This document shows positions 22,571-33,264 of a DNA stretch of 64,000 nt, one piece after another (the first letter of the stretch is position 1; each line of letters begins with the position of its first letter). The DNA comes from Adiantum capillus-veneris. Its lineage: Eukaryota > Streptophyta > Polypodiopsida > Polypodiales > Pteridaceae. The position numbers and the translations under genes are program-made. The stretch covers positions 5,905,001 to 5,969,000 of the forward strand of contig CM043967.1 of NCBI GenBank assembly GCA_014529385.2, written 5' to 3'. Under the pieces are notes generated by a model. The model did no database searches. It saw nothing but the letters and a program-made list of their open reading frames with translations, and had not been told where the DNA came from.

Positions 22571-23248
22571 TACCTAGTTGTATGGGCAGCTAGGCGACAA
22601 CGGGAGGAGTAAAATCTCGTTGGAGGGGGGATGTTGTACCTCCAGAACATTGGAATTTTAATGAATATGTTTGAGTAGAATTTTTACTAGAATACTGTCT
22701 TGGTGCCTCTTTGCAATACTGATTGAAGGATTGTCTTAATGAACATTGTGATTCGGAATTTAATCAAGGAATGTTTATGTTGACCAATCATTGTGGTAGT
22801 AATTAAGACACACAAGGAAGTGTGAGTGTGGGGGTGGAAAGTGGGGGCTTGGCTCAGGTTGCCAATGCCTATGAGAAGGGTGGTCCCGATTGGTCGGGAA
22901 CTCTCTGTCCCCATAGTGTTAATGTCGATAATAGTAATACTCATTGCCCCTAGAGCGCGGCGAATTCTCAAGTGTACGTGCCTCTGAAACATGGGGAAAA
23001 AGGCACTCGAGGTTTTCTCTCCTCTTGGAAGGTGGGTCTTAGGATCGCTAGATAGGATAAGTACGCTTCCCCTGCGAGGTGGAGCTAGATCTCTTGCTAG
23101 TAGGCTCGAACTCGACTCACTTTGTGATGAGAGATCGTCCGCTAGTTGAACTCTGAACCACTTTGTTTGCTTCCGCTATAGATCTAGTGGCCATGAGGTT
23201 CACCATCAGATCCGTCGTCTTGATATGGCAGGGTGGGGACCTCACACC

Positions 23249-23260
23249 TGGTATCAGAGC
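23249..23260 (+). promoter_or_regulatory. Chromovirus primer-binding site
   Basis: TGGTATCAGAGC begins two bases after the 5' LTR. It is the classic plant retrotransposon site complementary to the 3' end of initiator methionine tRNA. Confidence 0.95.
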
Positions 23261-23359
23261 CTAGGTTAGGCTGAGAAATAAAGTCGTATTGTTTGAACTT
23301 TTAAAAGGAAATGAAAGTATATAGGTAGCTGATCCGAATTCCTTGCATTGGTGTTGCAG

Positions 23360-23761
23360 GAAGACCCCGTGCTAGAATATCGGAAGTTCCAAGTGTTTGA
23401 GCTCATTTATGAGCAAGCTCGACGATCCCCAGTTTACCAGTTCAGGCGAGATGTCATGGAGATACTGATGAAGGCTCATACGCCACACTCCACTCGCATC
23501 GATAGAGGATGGGGACTTGATTGGATACTTGCAGGAGGGGTTTACTACATCAACGCTCGGAAGCTAAGATGCCTGGCTACCGATTTGAAGAAGATACGTT
23601 GGGGAGAAGAGTTGAGGGTGGTGGAGTTATTCTACTTGCTGCCTACCCGATTGGACCTGACTGTCTCAGGAAACACCAATCAAACCATCAACGACTGGCT
23701 CTTGGAGAAGGTCACCAATGTGATCCCAGCGAACAGAGTCAGAACTTTTGGAGTACCAAAA
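23360..23761 (+). CDS. Leader ORF exon 2, first part (interrupted by the Tat-like element)
   Basis: From the acceptor at 23359, 134 codons are open without a stop (EDPVLEYRKFQVFELIYEQA...). Features include a Trp-rich segment (DRGWGLDWILAGGVYYINAR) and DWLLEKVTNVIPANRV. The Tat-like element inserted after this point; TSD CAAAA covers 23757-23761. The frame resumes exactly at 48920 for 33 more codons. It is not gag, which lies further on with its own zinc knuckle. I do not recognise the family. It stayed fully open while gag-pol gathered several stops and frameshifts. Confidence 0.55.
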
Positions 23762-24681
23762 TGTTTTAGGGCAAAACTACTCCCCTGTTCATACTCACGA
23801 GCACGACACAGACAACATACTTATCATCCGATGACACGACTAACCCGTAGGTGCAGGTAGGCAATCTCGTTAGCTTGTCAGGCTAAGACCAATATACACA
23901 TACGCACTTTTATGATGCATCAATCATTAACCCTGGTAGAATGCAACCCACTCTATCCCTAAACGCTCACAACACCGTTTACACTTCCAATGAACTCGGA
24001 ATCGCATCAAACTTACTAGGCACCATCCTCTCACTAGGATATACTTTCCTATAAGTATAATCACACCAGATTTGAACCCTAGTTATCTCGAATACAGTCG
24101 CGATAGACTAACAGGTCATAATCCAAAAGTGGGCGAAACTTAAGTCTATGAGTATCTATGTGTAGCTAATCTCTTTCTCATTCCATAAAGCACTTGATTA
24201 TTGAAAACAGACACTGTTTGTGCTACTTACAAGCAAAACAAGCTCGAGGAAGGATCGATCGCGATCAGCTCAAAAAGGTGAATGCGTGGCGTGGGCGCGT
24301 AGCTCTCGGAGAGACTACCGCGATGGTGCGGTCACGTTGTGAATCCGGTGAGGGAGAAGCACGTAGCGAAGAGGATAAGACACACTCACTCTCTCTCTCT
24401 CTCTCAGACTCGTACGACACAGAATTAATATTCAAATGTTATCCAAAAATGGTTCTAAGGTGACTTTTATACTTTAGTCACCTTAGCTCAAAAATGTACA
24501 TGGGGTTCTCTTACTCCTTATTACAAAGTGGGAACAAATCTGAGTCCTGACTAACTGATTAATCTTTACATAACCCAGACGAATGGATCAAAATGATAAG
24601 ACGTCTTTGACATAAAATGGGAATTTGATATGCTTTACAAGATGGGCTCATTACAACAGTTGGACCAATGGGGCTCCAACA
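23762..24681 (-). mobile_element. Tat-like element 3' LTR
   Basis: In coding direction it starts TGTTGGAGCCCCATTGG and ends CCCTAAAACA. It contains a GA/TC run (about 24387-24408), longer in the other LTR (about 48609-48638). AGTCGCGATAGACTA at 24096-24110 is half of the 16-bp palindrome found repeatedly inside the element. Confidence 0.95.
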
Positions 24682-24694
24682 CTCCCCCCCTCCT
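24682..24694 (-). promoter_or_regulatory. Polypurine tract of the Tat-like element
   Basis: On the minus strand AGGAGGGGGGGAG directly precedes the 3' LTR start. The plus-strand remnant at 14112-14123 has the same tract before its LTR. Confidence 0.9.
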
Positions 24695-24729
24695 AATTCA
24701 TGTCTACCACGACATGATCGTCTTTGTCT

Positions 24730-27700
24730 TCATTGTCGTTGTCGTCTTTCTTGGTTGATTTGATGTAGAAACGCATCATATCGCATAGACTCGCTTGCCA
24801 TTAATGGGCCAAATTTTTTTGACTTGTACATGAAGAAGCCTGTGTAAAATGCTTCTTCGAAGGTTTGTAGATGGTAGCTTGGCAGAAACATTAGCCGTCT
24901 AAAATAGGCATACAGTATTGGCTCTGTAGGTGGTCCACTTAGATCGTATGACATCTCTGAGATGCTTCTTTCGGTATTCATATACTCTGACGTCTAGCTT
25001 TCTGAGAAGACTGTGAGACAGGCCAAAAAGTTTCGAGCTATTTTACATAGCATCTTGCAGGATAGGTCGGGAGAGCCTCCGAATTCTGGGATGGCGCCCT
25101 GAAGGGTTTTCACCATGTAAGAACCGGATATTCTCTCTCCCTCTGCTGGCCCTGGCAATACTGGATAATTTAGCCATGTCGGATTTCTGATCTGTAGTTC
25201 TTTATGTTGGCTGTAGGTGTATGTTCGCGTAGTTGGGCAAAAAGTTCTGTCATTCCTCAGCTCAGACAGTGTGTTGACTAATTGGATCAAGTTATTAGGA
25301 TGATCCAAGAGCCATTGACACCTCCACTTTGGCTGGCTGTCTACTATTCTATTTTGTTGTTCTCGATCCTGTACTTCTCCTTCAAATACTGACACTTGTG
25401 CTTCTTTTTCGAGCTGCCGTTGATGTGTTAGAGTTTCAAATTTCAGCAGAGAATATGGTAACATAGGGGCATTCCATTCCTTCCGTAGCTCTGCTGCTGT
25501 TTTGCCTGATCTGGAGAGCCCTTGTAGCAACTCCTTTTCTAGTTGCATTGCCTTGTACTATATCATCTCTGATTGTTTTTCCATCTGCTCGGCCAGCCTC
25601 TACTCTTCCAATCTCGTGACTGAATCTTCTTCTATTTCTTGGTCTTTGGAGCCAATCTGATCAATCTGTGTATCTGGGTCCTCCTGCTCATCTGATTCTT
25701 CCTCGTACTTATCTTGACCCCCATATACTTCAGCGAGTCCAGCCAAATTCGTTGTTGCTTGCTCCAGGTGCACTCGTACTTGTCCTTGGTGTTGCCTTGC
25801 AGTTTGTAGACTTGCGATTTGCGCAGCCATTGTTCTACTATTGATTTGTAGAGCTTGAAATTCCATTTCTTTTTGAGCTGCAGACTCCTCTAACTGTTTT
25901 ACCCTGATGTGCAAGTTTTCATTTTCTTCCCTGAGTGATTTGGAAACAATGCTTTCCATTTCACTGTCAGGAGCTGGTCCTTGTTGCTGTTCACTTTGTA
26001 AGTCAGAAATTTGCCTTTGTAGTTGATCCTCTGCTCTAAGCACACTTTCGGCTATCATTAAGCGCTGTTTTCTTTCCAACTCCAGCTCCCTCTTTAGTGC
26101 ATCCACTTCTTCTTCTGGGTGGACTACCGGTGTTGTTGGTAGCGGCGTTTTTTGCTTCCTAGCTCGTTCGATTTCCCTTGCTTGTATATCTGTTACTGCT
26201 CTCAAATCTTTGATTTCAATTTGCAAGTCATCGATGACGACTTGCAAACTTTTGACTGTCTCCATTACATCTTGCTTTTCTTTTTCCAACTTATTTATGT
26301 GTTCATCTCTGTCACTGACATCTTCAAGGAATACGTTGATTCTATCTTCACATATGGCATTGAAGTCTTCAGACTCCTGTAAATTGTCTTTGAGGAGATT
26401 CACTGTGCTTTTGAGCCCCAAGATCTCAGCATCTTTGATGCCGATCATCTTTAGAGTGTCCTCCCTTTGCTCCTGCAGTCTTTGAACTTCTCCATGGGTT
26501 TGTTGTAACCTCATTTTGGTGGACTTGTTCTGATCAGCTAGCCATTGACTGTGCAGTCTTGTTCGGTTTAGTATTGTCGCCATTGACTACAAATCTTTAT
26601 CTATAGTAGCTTCCAGCTCAATTTCTTGAGAGGAGGAAGCTTTATCTTTTGTCTGATCCACCTCCTTTTGCCTACCTTTATCACTTTGTGATATGGTTCC
26701 AGTGTTCGCGTGACCATCCGTTATTTCTTCTTCTTCTTCTTCTTCTTCTTCTTCACTGGGAGGTGTATGAACTCTCTCATCACAATGTGAGCTTTCTGAA
26801 TGTGAAGTAGAGTCTGCAGGTGGGCTAGATTGCCTCTCACTTGCATCTGGCCTTGGAGATGGCGGTGGTGTTTCCTGATCTCGTGAAGTTGGCCTCAACT
26901 GATCTCTCAAAGTTTGGAGATCCTCCTCTTCTAGTAGCAATTCTGGTTCGTCCCTAGCATTTCTTCCTTGGATGTACCTCTCGAACCAGTCCAACTCGAA
27001 AGCTAGGTTGTTTCTATTCTTCGTTCTCAGTGTGTAAGTGCTACTAGAAGGTTTCTTAGTGGCGCCTACATCGCCTCGTAGAGATCTCTCTAGAGCAAAT
27101 CCTTCTAGCATCCTTTCCATTTTTACTATCTTCTGCAACCTGGTGTTGTTTTCCATTTCCGCTTTCCGCTTCTTTAGTCGGGCATCTTCCTCTTCTGTTA
27201 TTTCTTCTTCCATCTTTTCTTGTGTACTTCTTGTTACTCTTTCCAGCCTGCGTCCTCCAATGGTGTTAATAGAGGCATGTACTTTCCTTTGTGATCTGTC
27301 TTCGATATTCTCTCTTAATACTAGCCAGCCGTTCTGATGAGGGGCAGGTGGCAACTGATCTGCCGCGCCTATGGCCTGGTATATTACTCAGGTCAGGACT
27401 TCTCCTCCTGCAATGTAATTTGGTATGTCCTGCCTTAGCTTTGTCATTTCTTCAAACTCATGGGTCATTCCCATAGCCCATGTCAGTGTGGTTGAGATGC
27501 TCCCGTGTGGTGTAGTGTATCTTGGCGGTCGTTTGCTGTAGCTCAACAAACACTGATTGTAGATCTATGTCAGTTCTCTTACTTCCGGGTTTGCTATGAG
27601 TTCGAAATAAGGTATTTTAGACTTTTGCAAGTAGACTGTGAGGTTTTTCCTTCTTTCTCTCATGTTTGCTCCTTGATCTGACAATTTCAATGCCTCTTTG

Positions 27701-28104
27701 ATGATCTCTTTGGTGATCTGGATCTCCATCACTTCATTATCCATGCCTGTCACTCTGCAAGTTCCATCTTCTTGGATAGTCTCAATTAGGTGTTGTACCC
27801 TCTTGAAATCTATCCCTACTGGTGGTAGTGATACAAAGTTCCACAAGCCAAATTTTTTGAGCCATGACCTTTGCGGTGATCTTTTCAAGTAATTCTCTGC
27901 CTCCTTGGGGATCATCACTGTATCCACTAAGTTTCTTTTGTCATCCACATATGAACCTTGATAGATCTGAAAGGCTGCTGCCTGTTGCACATCTGCAGGT
28001 ATCCAGGTGGCTGCTAGCTTTAGGGAATTGGGTAGAAGTGCATAGGGTATTGCACCTTCCGTTGCCAGGTTCTTGCCTTTTCTTTTTCCCGGAGAAGCAT
28101 CCAT
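24730..28104 (-). pseudogene. Third ORF of the Tat-like element: about 1.1 thousand codons, coiled coil
   Basis: Five open blocks (28104-27565, 27387-26587, 26583-25600, 25548-24994, 24981-24730) all lie in one reading frame. They are separated only by single stops: TAG at 27565, TGA at 27388, TAG at 26587, 25600, 25558 and 24994. ATG at 28104 follows an acceptor-like GAATACAG/GATCC. Order: a globular N-terminal part of about 180 residues (LLPNSLKLAATWIPADVQQA...), a Lys/Glu-rich then Pro/Ser and poly-Glu region, a coiled coil of about 300 residues, an acidic linker, and a C-terminal part with LQTFEEAFYTGFFMYKSKKF. No signal peptide or membrane helix is evident, so it is not a typical envelope. 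Function unknown; a plus-strand remnant (6969-14018) carries the same gene. Confidence 0.75.
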
Positions 28105-30880
28105 GGATCCTGTATTCACAATTAACAGTTAATGCACAAACATAGTACTACTCTTCTAAATTGATCACCACTTAATCATGCATCTAGATGAGCCTTCTTA
28201 GTCCCCAGATTAGTTAAGGTAAAATGTTAGCAGATAGACAAGTTCTTCCATTGTGCGACTTTGACGGCTTCAAATTAGTGTTGTTGGTGAAGGTGGACAA
28301 GTCCAAATGCCTTGAAATTTTGTGTGGTGTATGTTCACAAGGCATGTAAGGTCACTCTATAAGCCCAAGCTCAAAATCTATTCATTTGTAACTTTTTCTC
28401 TGTCTATCGCGATAGACTAGACTTTTTTTTTTGTTTTTGATCAGGGACCTATTTTGCAGTTGTGCCATCACCAATTGGTTTCCCATACCTTGCACATGAT
28501 CTGATCCCATTTTCACCTTAAATGAATGTCAAGTGACCCCTTTTTGGATCAACTCCCATTTTCCAGATTCCTTCCACGGAGATGTTGGTCTATCTCCTTC
28601 ATTTTGTGTTGTTTTGGGCTCAAACTTATTGGGTGGTCCTCTTGCATCATGTTGAAGACAATTGTTAATTCAAAATTTTGATAAGATGGTCCAGTATCCC
28701 TCTGCTTAGTCTATCACGATAGAATGGTACTTAGTGTCAATTTGTCATTTTTTGGCTCTGTGATCATCTGTCTGCCTTCTCCCAGTTGATGTAAGGTTTC
28801 TTGACCCCTCACATGTGAATTTTACATGTCTGCCCTTGAGATTTCCTGTTCTGACTCTCAGTTGTCAACATGTCTTTCTCAACTTGCCATATGAGTCCAT
28901 CCTGTCACCAAATTTGGTGTACTGCTTTCCTGTGCTTCCCCAAGTCTATTTTGTTAAAATTTTGAAGTCTTTCCCCCAATTATTGGTAGCAAGTCTATCG
29001 CGATAAACTAAGTTATTTGACCAAAAAAGATCCCTCTTGCACTTTGATTTGATAATGGTGGTTAATATTCCTTGTTAGCACCCCTCATGAAGCCAAAGTC
29101 AAAATTTCACTTGTCTAATTGTAAATTCAAGTCTATCGCGATAGACTAGTACTTGGTCAGTTTTACCAGTTTTTTTTTAATGTTAGTTGACCACAATGGT
29201 GTTAATAGGCCCTCCTAGACACACACATCAAGTTTTAATCAATTTAGAAGAGTGTACTCCCTGTTTGCAGCACTTAGCTGGTCCTGGAGTCAAAGTAGAC
29301 CACTTAGGTGATGGTCCCCATTCCTTTTGGTCATTGTATGATTCCGGCTTTCTTTTATTTCCTTTTGACCTTCCATCCAAGCAGTCAGTTGTTGTTTTGG
29401 TGTTTACAACACCAAGAATGACCATTTGGACATCTTTCTGGCCTGTTGCCGGCATTTGCCCTAGTGGAAGAGCTTTTTTCCTGAGTGGACTTATCCATCT
29501 TGTAGTTGACCTCTTTTGGATGTACCTTGTTAAATTTGGTGTCATTTTGTCGCTTGGTCGGCCCGTTAGAGTATCGTGACGCTTTGTGCGGTTTTCGTCA
29601 GATAGGGACTTTAGGCTCCGTTTTGATGAACTTTTTCATGGTCTAACCCTTCAGTTGGTTTGTCGAGGTTATTGGCTTGCTGTCTATGAATTTTGGCTCA
29701 TTTCCGATCACCTTGGTTTAGTTGCCCTTTTGCAGGTCCTGTGAAATTAGGGTTTTTTGAGCGGCTTCCTTCGCGCTTTCCGAGGTCATAGGCTCGATCC
29801 CTAAGCTATAGGCATTGTGCCTTTCAATTTTGGTTCCATTTGGTGGCCCCTAGGTCTCCCTAACAACCGGTCTATCGTATGTGTGCACAGGTTGTGATTG
29901 TCATGCCGGTGAGGTTTTGCGACTAACTGAAGTAAACAACACTTAGAATCAGTGTTGAAGAGCATACCTCTCATATCTGATGTCGATCTGGTGACCGTGC
30001 GCGATGGATGAGCTTCTGGAAGTCTCAACTGCTGTAGGGAGCTCTCTCTCTCTCACTATGGAAAATGACTCAAATGAGGGATTTCTAGCCTAGCCTCTCT
30101 ATATGTAATCGAGACTCCGACACCAAATTTTCCCATCTTTTACCTGTGGCCATAACTTTTTGCGAGATGTGGTTTAGGCTCGCAAATTTCCTAATTTGGA
30201 CTTCGGTTGCTCCAGTTTTACCATTTTTGTAGATTTCTCCTGTTGGAGGTCCCTTCATGACAGTGGTCATTTTGCCCTGTCACCTTTGCAGTCCCTATTT
30301 TTTCTGTGTCTTCTTTACCTTGCTCCGATCACGCGTCTCTTCTTCTGTGTTTCCATCTGGATTACGGATTTTTTTCTATAATTTTTACTAGAAAATGGCT
30401 AAAATAAAGTAAATAAATCCCAAAATAACCCGAAAATAGCAATTCTAACCTAGAAAAATACCAATGAAAGGCAAAACACTTTGTAGCTCCCTTTTCTCTC
30501 ATCTATGTACATTCTCGCTCATTATCGTCAACCTTGGCCTATTTTTTTTGCTGTTTTTAGACAATTTTTGGCCAGATTTGACTCTCTTTATAGTCTATAC
30601 ACATCCCTAGGGGCTCATGAATGATGATTTGGTCCCCAATTTTGATTAATTACGACGGCATATTCTTTTTCCAAAATCACACAATAAAACGCAAAAATGG
30701 TTGAAAAATTGCTCACAAACATTGCCCTCTAATATATGACATGAGTCCGCATTTGGAATGCCTCCCCCCTTCCTAGTTGGAGTCCTCCCGGACGACAGGG
30801 TATCATCGAGGGTATGTGCTGTGCATGGGTTTGAACTCGTTCTAATGCACGCCTTGTAATATAGCCCTATATGCATGTAC
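28105..30880. other. Spacer between pol and third ORF with diverged tandem modules
   Basis: No convincing gene is visible. Copies or near-copies of the palindrome GTCTATCGCGATAGAC occur at 28402-28417, 28709-28724 (changed), 28993-29008 (changed) and 29131-29146. Blocks such as AAATGCCTTGAA followed by TTTGTGTGG recur in the 5' leader of the same element. Ogre/Tat elements are known to carry variable tandem repeats in such untranslated parts. Confidence 0.7.
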
Positions 30881-30882
30881 GG

Positions 30883-31467
30883 TCAATGCATGTAGAAAGA
30901 ATTTATGCAGTGCAAGAGGAAGGTATAAGCGATACGCTTATTGGCATTTGTCGTTGAGGCTTCCTGCGGTAGCTTGAGTTGGCTGGCAGATTTTATTTGC
31001 AAGGAGTAGTTGTAAATCTGCCGCTCTTTGTTTGATTGTTTTCCTCTGGTTTTGAATTGGCGTATGTGGTTCCTTTGAAGTCGATATTGTCGTATCTGGT
31101 GGAACATTCTTTCTTTTTGGTTCGATGACTTGGGTCTTATAGATCCTTGTAGTTTTTGTTGTTGATTCTGTTTGTTTCCTCGTGCTGTTTGCATGATGTG
31201 GCTTGACCTTGACAGTTGTAGATAACTGCTCGATTGTCATCTTTAGCCTTCCTTCTTGTGTTGTTGGCCCGTTTTGAATTGGCAATTTTGGCCGCCATAC
31301 CAATATAGTCCGTTGTGTATTCGACAGATTGACTATGGTTCTTTGAAGTCTTGCTGGCTTTCGATGTTTTGTCTGTTCTTCTGACTCCTTTTTTATAGGA
31401 ATTAGGTTGTCGTGCCTTATCCAAACTTTGTATTTCCTCTTTTGATGTAATTGTGCCTCGGTCAGCT
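30883..31467 (-). pseudogene. Lys/Gln/Thr-rich tail after the second retropepsin
   Basis: Overlapping minus-strand frames here are rich in Lys, Gln and Thr (for example KPHHANSTRKQTESTTKTTR), with no recognised domain. They follow the second protease block but lie in other frames, so a frameshift would be needed if they are one gene. This may be a low-complexity C-terminal extension of pol or chance frames in A-rich DNA. Confidence 0.35.
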
Positions 31468-32271
31468 CTATACGCTATACCCAAACTTTCCTGGTCCCTG
31501 CATGGTTGTTGATTTTTGATAAGATGTTGCTGGACTTGTAAACTTTGTTTGTTGTTGGGCAGATCTTTGCGTTTGGTTATATGATAAGAAGGGTTCTGAA
31601 AAATTTTCATTTCTGAACAGTGCTTCATTAGTATCCAAATCAATGAATACCCTGTTAGCTTTCATCCATGACACTACTAAGATACACGGCGTTGCTGATC
31701 TACTTGGTGGCAGTACATGGAATTTTGTAGTATACGGGTGTGCCTACACTGTGATTGGTATTATAATAGACCACAACGTGGTCACCTCATCTCCCGATGC
31801 TACTTTCAACCGGTGTGTCTCTGGGATCGTCTTTATTGGTCCAAGTTTCTGAAAGAGCTCAAAGCTGATGACACTCATTTTTGCTCCAGTGTCAAGCAAT
31901 GCATAGATTTCAACTTGTTTTGTGCCTGCATAAGCTTTTATGTAAGGACTACACCAAGTATCTTCCAAGTCGTCAATGATGCTATCGTCCTGAGTCCTAA
32001 GGTCTGTCATGGTATTTTCTAATTCGTCGCTTTGTATATCCACTTCGATTGGTTGGGATGTTGAAAGAGGATATTCGTCAGTCATCATTGGGGTGACTAT
32101 GTTTATTGTCCTGAGAAATTGCTTTCGTTTAGCAATCCGTTCCTTTGCTTCTTGTTGTGCCTGGTCTTGAATTCTTTGTTGTTCCTGTCTATAAGTTTTT
32201 CCATAATGCAGTTGAAACAACATTTCCGGTGTTAAAGGTAGATGATATTTTTTTAAATGACACCCACTAAT
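31468..32271 (-). pseudogene. Second retropepsin-like domain, downstream of integrase
   Basis: In the same frame as integrase, after a single TAG at 32272, come a pol-tail segment (LPLTPEMLFQLHYGKTYRQ), a Gln/Lys-rich helix, an acidic linker, and then a retropepsin signature. YALLDTGAKMSVISFELFQK has its catalytic Asp at 31891-31893, followed by HRLKVASGDEVTT and a second-loop-like ILVVSWMKANRVFIDLDT. One TAG (31744) falls in the middle. The canonical protease of this element (LDSG at about 42410) sits before reverse transcriptase as usual, so the element has two. Gypsy elements normally have one protease, upstream of RT. A fused piece of another element is the main alternative. Confidence 0.75.
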
Positions 32272-33234
32272 CTAGTTCGGCATTTCTTTTCCATCTAGTG
32301 TCGACAGTTTTACTGCTCCGCTGGACGATATTTCTTGGATCAAATAAGGCCCCAGTCCCCTTTTCTTTAGCTTTTTGGCATGCTGTTTAAGGCTGTATAC
32401 CAAGACATAGTCGCCCGTTTTAAAGTCCTTGTTCTTGACATGTTTGTCAAAAAACTCTTTCTGTTGTCTTTTTTTTGCATATATGGCCGCTACAGCATTT
32501 AGTCGTAACTCATCTAATTTTTCAAGGTCCTCTAACCGTTCTGAAAGTTCATGCCCCGTCCATTCCAATTGTGTGGCTACCCTTAGTGTGGGGATCAAAA
32601 AGTCAATAGGCAATATTGCATTTAGCCCATATACCATATTAAATGGTGTAGCATTGAGTGTTGTTTTATATGCAACTCGATAAGCCCACAATGCCAAATA
32701 GAGCATCTGATCCCAATCTGTTCTTGTTTCACTAACCAGTTTCGTAAGAACTGTGCACAATATTTTGTTGGTCGCTTCCGCTTGGCCATTGGCTTGTGGA
32801 TGATAGGGTGCAGATTTGCGATAAATTACCATAAACTCATTTAGGAGATGTTGGATAACTTCATTTACAAAGTGTGTCCCTCTATCACTCACCAGCTCGA
32901 TTGGAAGGCCATAACGTGTAAACACATATTCATATAAGAATTGTGTCGTGGTTCTAGCGTCTGTTTTCGTTGTGGCTTTTGCTTCCACCCGTTTGGTCAT
33001 GTAATCCGTGGCCACTATGATATATTGTGCTTGTGAACGATACGCTGGTGGAGTGATAGGACCAACAAAGTCCAATCCCCATTTAGCGAATGCTCGAGCA
33101 CTCATCATTGGTCTTAAAGGCATTTCGTCTCTTTTAACTGGTACCTTAGTGCGTTGACATTCATCACACCTTTTCACGAATTCTACTGCATCTTGAATCA
33201 TGGTCGGCCACCATATACCTGCAACCATAATGAT
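32272..33234 (-). pseudogene. Integrase of the Tat-like element
   Basis: The frame opens at the second zinc module (GHFSAERTVKIIMVAGIWWP, with CDECQRTK for the Cys pair). It continues into the catalytic core: LDFVGPITPP, IIVATDYMTKRVEAKATT (first Asp), ELVSDRGTHFVNEVIQ (second Asp), and the NGQAEATNKI block with the third acid. Then come WAYRVAYKTTLNATPFNMVY and a C-terminal DYVLVYSLKQHAKKLKKRGL region. No chromodomain is present, as expected outside chromoviruses. It is linked in frame to the upstream RNase H block except for one stop near 33265, and downstream to the second retropepsin. Confidence 0.9.
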
Positions 33235-33264
33235 TTTTACGGTTCTCTCTGCTGAAAAATGACC

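Larger units (their letters stand above)
20450..23246 (+). mobile_element. Chromovirus 5' LTR
   Basis: The 2.8-kb LTR carries, in order: a TATA-like CCTATTTAACGG near 21095 (CCTATTTAAAGG in the other LTR, which is closer to consensus), a (CA)n run at 21116-21185, a long A/T-rich part, an open exon with splice donor (22021-22161), and four 29-31-bp repeats (22459-22570). It ends GGTGGGGACCTCACA. If the TATA box is used, U3 is about 0.65 kb and R-U5 more than 2 kb, an unusually long transcribed leader. Confidence 0.95.

Noticed and set aside
23348-23860. Apparent 170-codon gene reading into the Tat-like LTR
   Set aside because: Codons after 23761 belong to the nested element's LTR. The frame starts at an acceptor-like site with a TTG, not an ATG. 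The real continuation is at 48920.
26152-27337. Several plus-strand frames opposite the third ORF
   Set aside because: Complement of a Lys/Glu-rich coiled-coil gene, which leaves Phe/Leu/Ser-rich shadows; no homologue or signal.
24730-28104. Envelope-like gene
   Set aside because: No signal peptide, membrane helix or Cys pattern; the product is charged and coiled coil.
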